Assembly (NCBI GenBank): GCA_035524275.1
Contig: DATKPC010000134.1
Coordinates: forward strand, 1-24,092
From: DATKPC01 sp035524275
GTDB lineage: Bacteria; Pseudomonadota; Gammaproteobacteria; Burkholderiales; Burkholderiaceae_F
Length of the DNA: 24,092 bases
Direction: 5' to 3'
Below, in pieces: positions 22,355 to 24,092 of this stretch (its first letter is position 1; every line of letters starts with the position of its first letter). A program made the translations under genes and the position numbers. The notes below the pieces were generated by a model that ran no database searches, was not told the origin of the DNA, and saw nothing but the letters and a program-made list of their open reading frames with translations.

Positions 22355-22624
22355 ATGGCTCGCCTCGAATTCGCCTCCGCGTTGACGCGACACGTCGCTT
22401 GCGACGCGCGGGACACCTCGGCGCACACACTGGGCGCGGCCATCGACGAGGCGGTGCAGGCGACGCCGCTGCTTCGCGGCTACCTGTTCGACGACCAGGG
22501 TGGCCTCCGGAAGCACGTCGCCGTCTTCGTCAACGGCGTCCTGCATCGTGACCGGGCGAACCTCGGCCGCGTCCTCGCCGACGAGGATCGGATCTTCATC
22601 GCGCAGGCACTGACCGGAGGTTGA
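22355..22624 (+). CDS. MoaD/ThiS-like sulfur-carrier-type protein
   Basis: This 89-aa beta-grasp protein ends in Leu-Thr-Gly-Gly, the C-terminal di-glycine that in MoaD and ThiS is adenylated and thiocarboxylated by an E1-like enzyme. VAVFVNGVLHRDRANLGRVLADEDRIFIAQALTGG is the typical C-terminal half of the fold. No moeB, thiF, moaE or thiG lies in the window, so its partner enzyme must be encoded elsewhere or it may have another role. It is followed at once by an Asp-box propeller gene; the gap is 2 bp. Because function cannot be assigned to cofactor synthesis from context, I leave the symbol empty. Confidence 0.83.
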   Translation: MARLEFASALTRHVACDARDTSAHTLGAAIDEAVQATPLLRGYLFDDQGGLRKHVAVFVNGVLHRDRANLGRVLADEDRIFIAQALTGG

Positions 22625-22626
22625 CG

Positions 22627-23730
22627 ATGCAACTCGCCGTCGGCACGCGAAAGGGTTTGTTCCGCTGGTCGTGCGACCGCGACGACGCGGCGCGGTGGCG
22701 GATCGTCGCGCGCGATTTCGTCGGCGAGCCGGTCACCGCGTTCTTCGCGTGGCCGGACGCGCGCGACTGGCTCGTCGCGCTGCGGACCGGGCATTTCGGC
22801 GTGAAGATGCGGTCCTCGACGGATGGTGGCGCGACGTGGCGCGAGGCGAATGCACCCGCCTACGGCGCCAAACCTCGCATCCCGGAGGGCGAGGACGAGG
22901 ACCCGCACCCGTGGTCGGTCGACCAGGTCTGGGTCCTCGAAGGTCAGGATGCGTCGGTGGCAGACCGCCTGTGGGCGGGGACGATTCCGGGTGGACTGTT
23001 CCGCTCGGATGATCGCGGCGCGACATGGGCCCTCAACGAGTCGCTGTGGTCGAATCCCGATCGTCGTCGCTGGTTCGGCGGCGGCTACGACTACCCCGGC
23101 GTGCATTCGATCTGCGTTTCGCCCGCGGATCCGGACGACCTCGTCGTCGGCGTCTCCTGCGGTGGCGTCTGGCGCACCCGGGACGGCGGGGCGACGTGGA
23201 CGGTAGGCCGCGGCCTGCGGGCCGAGTACCTGCCGCCGGAGCAGAGCGCCGATCCGATCACGCAAGACCCGCATCGCTTGATTCGATGTCGTGCGGCTCC
23301 CGACGTGCTCTGGATGCAGCACCACAACGGCATATGGCGTTCGCGCGATGGCGGCTCGTCGTGGGAGGAAATCCACGGTGCGACGCCGAGCCGATTCGGG
23401 TTCGCGGTTGCCGTCGATCCGAACGATCCGGATCGCGCCTGGTTCGTCCCGGCGAAATCGGATGCGTGCCGCGTGCCGGTCGACGGCCGGATGTCGGTCT
23501 CCGTCACGCGGGACGGCGGACGAAGCTGGTCGCGCCTCGAGCGCGGCCTTGCGGGAGAGGAGTGCTATCACCTCGTCTATCGGCACGGACTGGCGGTGAG
23601 CGGCGACGGGCGTTGCATGGCGATGGGATCGACGACCGGCTCGCTCTGGACGTCGAGCGACGGCGGCGAGAACTGGACGACGCGCAGCACCTCGTTGCCG
23701 CCGATCTACGCGGTGGCCTTCACGGGCTAG
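22627..23730 (+). CDS. Asp-box (BNR/sialidase-like) beta-propeller protein
   Basis: This 367-aa protein is built from repeats with at least six Asp-boxes of the form S-x-D-x-G-x-x-W: STDGGATW, SDDRGATW, TRDGGATW, SRDGGSSW, TRDGGRSW and SSDGGENW. This predicts a 6- or 7-bladed beta-propeller, as in sialidases and the YCF48/VPS10-like proteins. There is no signal peptide; the frame begins MQLAVGTRKGLFRW. The start ATG at 22627 follows GGAGG by 6 nt; the TTG at 22621 overlaps the site itself. The sialidase catalytic residues cannot be identified with confidence, so glycosidase activity should not be assumed. It belongs with the MoaD-like gene immediately upstream. Confidence 0.86.
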   Translation: MQLAVGTRKGLFRWSCDRDDAARWRIVARDFVGEPVTAFFAWPDARDWLVALRTGHFGVKMRSSTDGGATWREANAPAYGAKPRIPEGEDEDPHPWSVDQVWVLEGQDASVADRLWAGTIPGGLFRSDDRGATWALNESLWSNPDRRRWFGGGYDYPGVHSICVSPADPDDLVVGVSCGGVWRTRDGGATWTVGRGLRAEYLPPEQSADPITQDPHRLIRCRAAPDVLWMQHHNGIWRSRDGGSSWEEIHGATPSRFGFAVAVDPNDPDRAWFVPAKSDACRVPVDGRMSVSVTRDGGRSWSRLERGLAGEECYHLVYRHGLAVSGDGRCMAMGSTTGSLWTSSDGGENWTTRSTSLPPIYAVAFTG

Positions 23731-23779
23731 AGGAGTGTGCGCGGCAGGGTATCCTCCGCGACGTTGATGACTGTTGAAG

Positions 23780-23838
23780 TCGACGTTCGATCGAAATCGA
23801 CGCTCGAGCCGTCGATCCTCGAGACGTCGACCCCTCGA
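23780..23838. repeat. TCGA-rich stretch before the DUF2189 gene
   Basis: Nine TCGA tetramers occur within 59 bp (first base at 23780, 23787, 23791, 23797, 23804, 23812, 23819, 23827 and 23835), including two CTCGAG palindromes (23803-23808 and 23818-23823). Such a density is far beyond chance for this composition. It occupies the presumed promoter and leader of the next gene. Confidence 0.6.
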
Positions 23839-24092
23839 TGACACGCCTGCCTGAAAACCAAGCCGCGCCACCGACGGTCCTGCCGGTGCGCGTGGTCGAA
23901 CCCGCGCGGCCTCTGCGGTGGCTTGCCGCCGGGTGGCACGACTGCGTGCGTACGCCCGGACCCAGCCTGCTGCACGGGCTGCTGGTCGCGCTTGGCGGCA
24001 TGGTCGTCCTCTCGTTGGCGTGGGGGCGGGCCTACGTGCTCGCGGGCGCGTTTTCCGGTTTCGTCCTGGTCGGTCCGATCCTTGCGACCGGT
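23838..24092 (+). CDS. DUF2189 family membrane protein, N-terminal part (cut by window edge)
   Basis: The first 85 codons are present and no stop occurs before the right edge. After a Pro/Ala-rich leader the sequence RPLRWLAAGWHDCVRTPGPSLLHGLLVALGGMVVLSLA and then AYVLAGAFSGFVLVGPILATG match the opening of DUF2189 multi-pass inner-membrane proteins (GWxDxxRTPGPSLLHGLL and FVLVGPxLAxG). Function is unknown. ATG 23838 is the only start before an in-frame TGA upstream; it has no clear ribosome binding site. A TCGA-rich run lies immediately upstream. Confidence 0.8.
   Translation, partial: MTRLPENQAAPPTVLPVRVVEPARPLRWLAAGWHDCVRTPGPSLLHGLLVALGGMVVLSLAWGRAYVLAGAFSGFVLVGPILATG

Overview
The window is dense, GC-rich chromosomal DNA of proteobacterial type. 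A betaproteobacterium is the most likely source: proteins of the DUF1178, DUF3149, DUF2189 and DUF1161 types, a Pal lipoprotein, a branched-chain amino acid type ABC operon and many CoA-thioester catabolic genes fit that group. This assignment is an inference from protein families and base composition; the window contains no rRNA. No insertion sequence, integrase, prophage gene or CRISPR array was seen.

Layout. Positions 302-5024 (+) hold a complete five-gene ABC importer (Tat-exported binding protein, LivH, LivM, LivG, LivF); LivH/M/G/F are linked by ATGA overlaps. A small secreted DUF1161 protein follows (5252-5554, +). Positions 5611-10969 are a leftward block: small unknown protein, AmpG-like permease, dihydropteroate synthase-related protein of the tetrahydromethanopterin-associated type, alpha/beta hydrolase, SLOG/LOG-like nucleotide-binding protein and a lipoprotein-like methyltransferase. 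Positions 11298-13456 (+) encode a class III CoA-transferase and an HMG-CoA lyase-type enzyme, probably a two-step acyl-CoA cleavage route. An OsmC-like protein (-) and a methyltransferase (+) are divergent at 14062/14193. An AbfD/HpaB-superfamily flavoprotein (14981-16618, -) is divergent from a TetR regulator (16695-17426, +) across a short region with a palindrome and two -10-like boxes.

The most striking element lies at 17533-17872: a tRNA-Leu(UAA) gene split between U34 and A35 of the anticodon by a 258-nt group I intron. The exons rebuild a complete class II tRNA-Leu. The intron has recognisable P2, P4, P7 and P9 helices, the R and S core sequences and a terminal G. The insertion site is the classic cyanobacterial/plastid one, and the gene does not encode CCA. 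It is followed by pal and a MarR regulator that overlaps it by GTGA, a small membrane protein (DUF3149, -), a DUF1178 protein preceded by a possible 16-residue leader peptide, and an ACAD11-like acyl-CoA dehydrogenase (-). A rightward set then follows: quinone oxidoreductase, MoaD/ThiS-like protein and Asp-box beta-propeller. The start of a DUF2189 membrane protein is cut by the right edge.

Taken together, the window looks like ordinary catabolic chromosome (import of amino-acid-like compounds, acyl-CoA metabolism, redox enzymes) with one unusual RNA element and some little-studied gene pairs: MoaD with the propeller, and the H4MPT-type protein with its hydrolase/SLOG neighbours.
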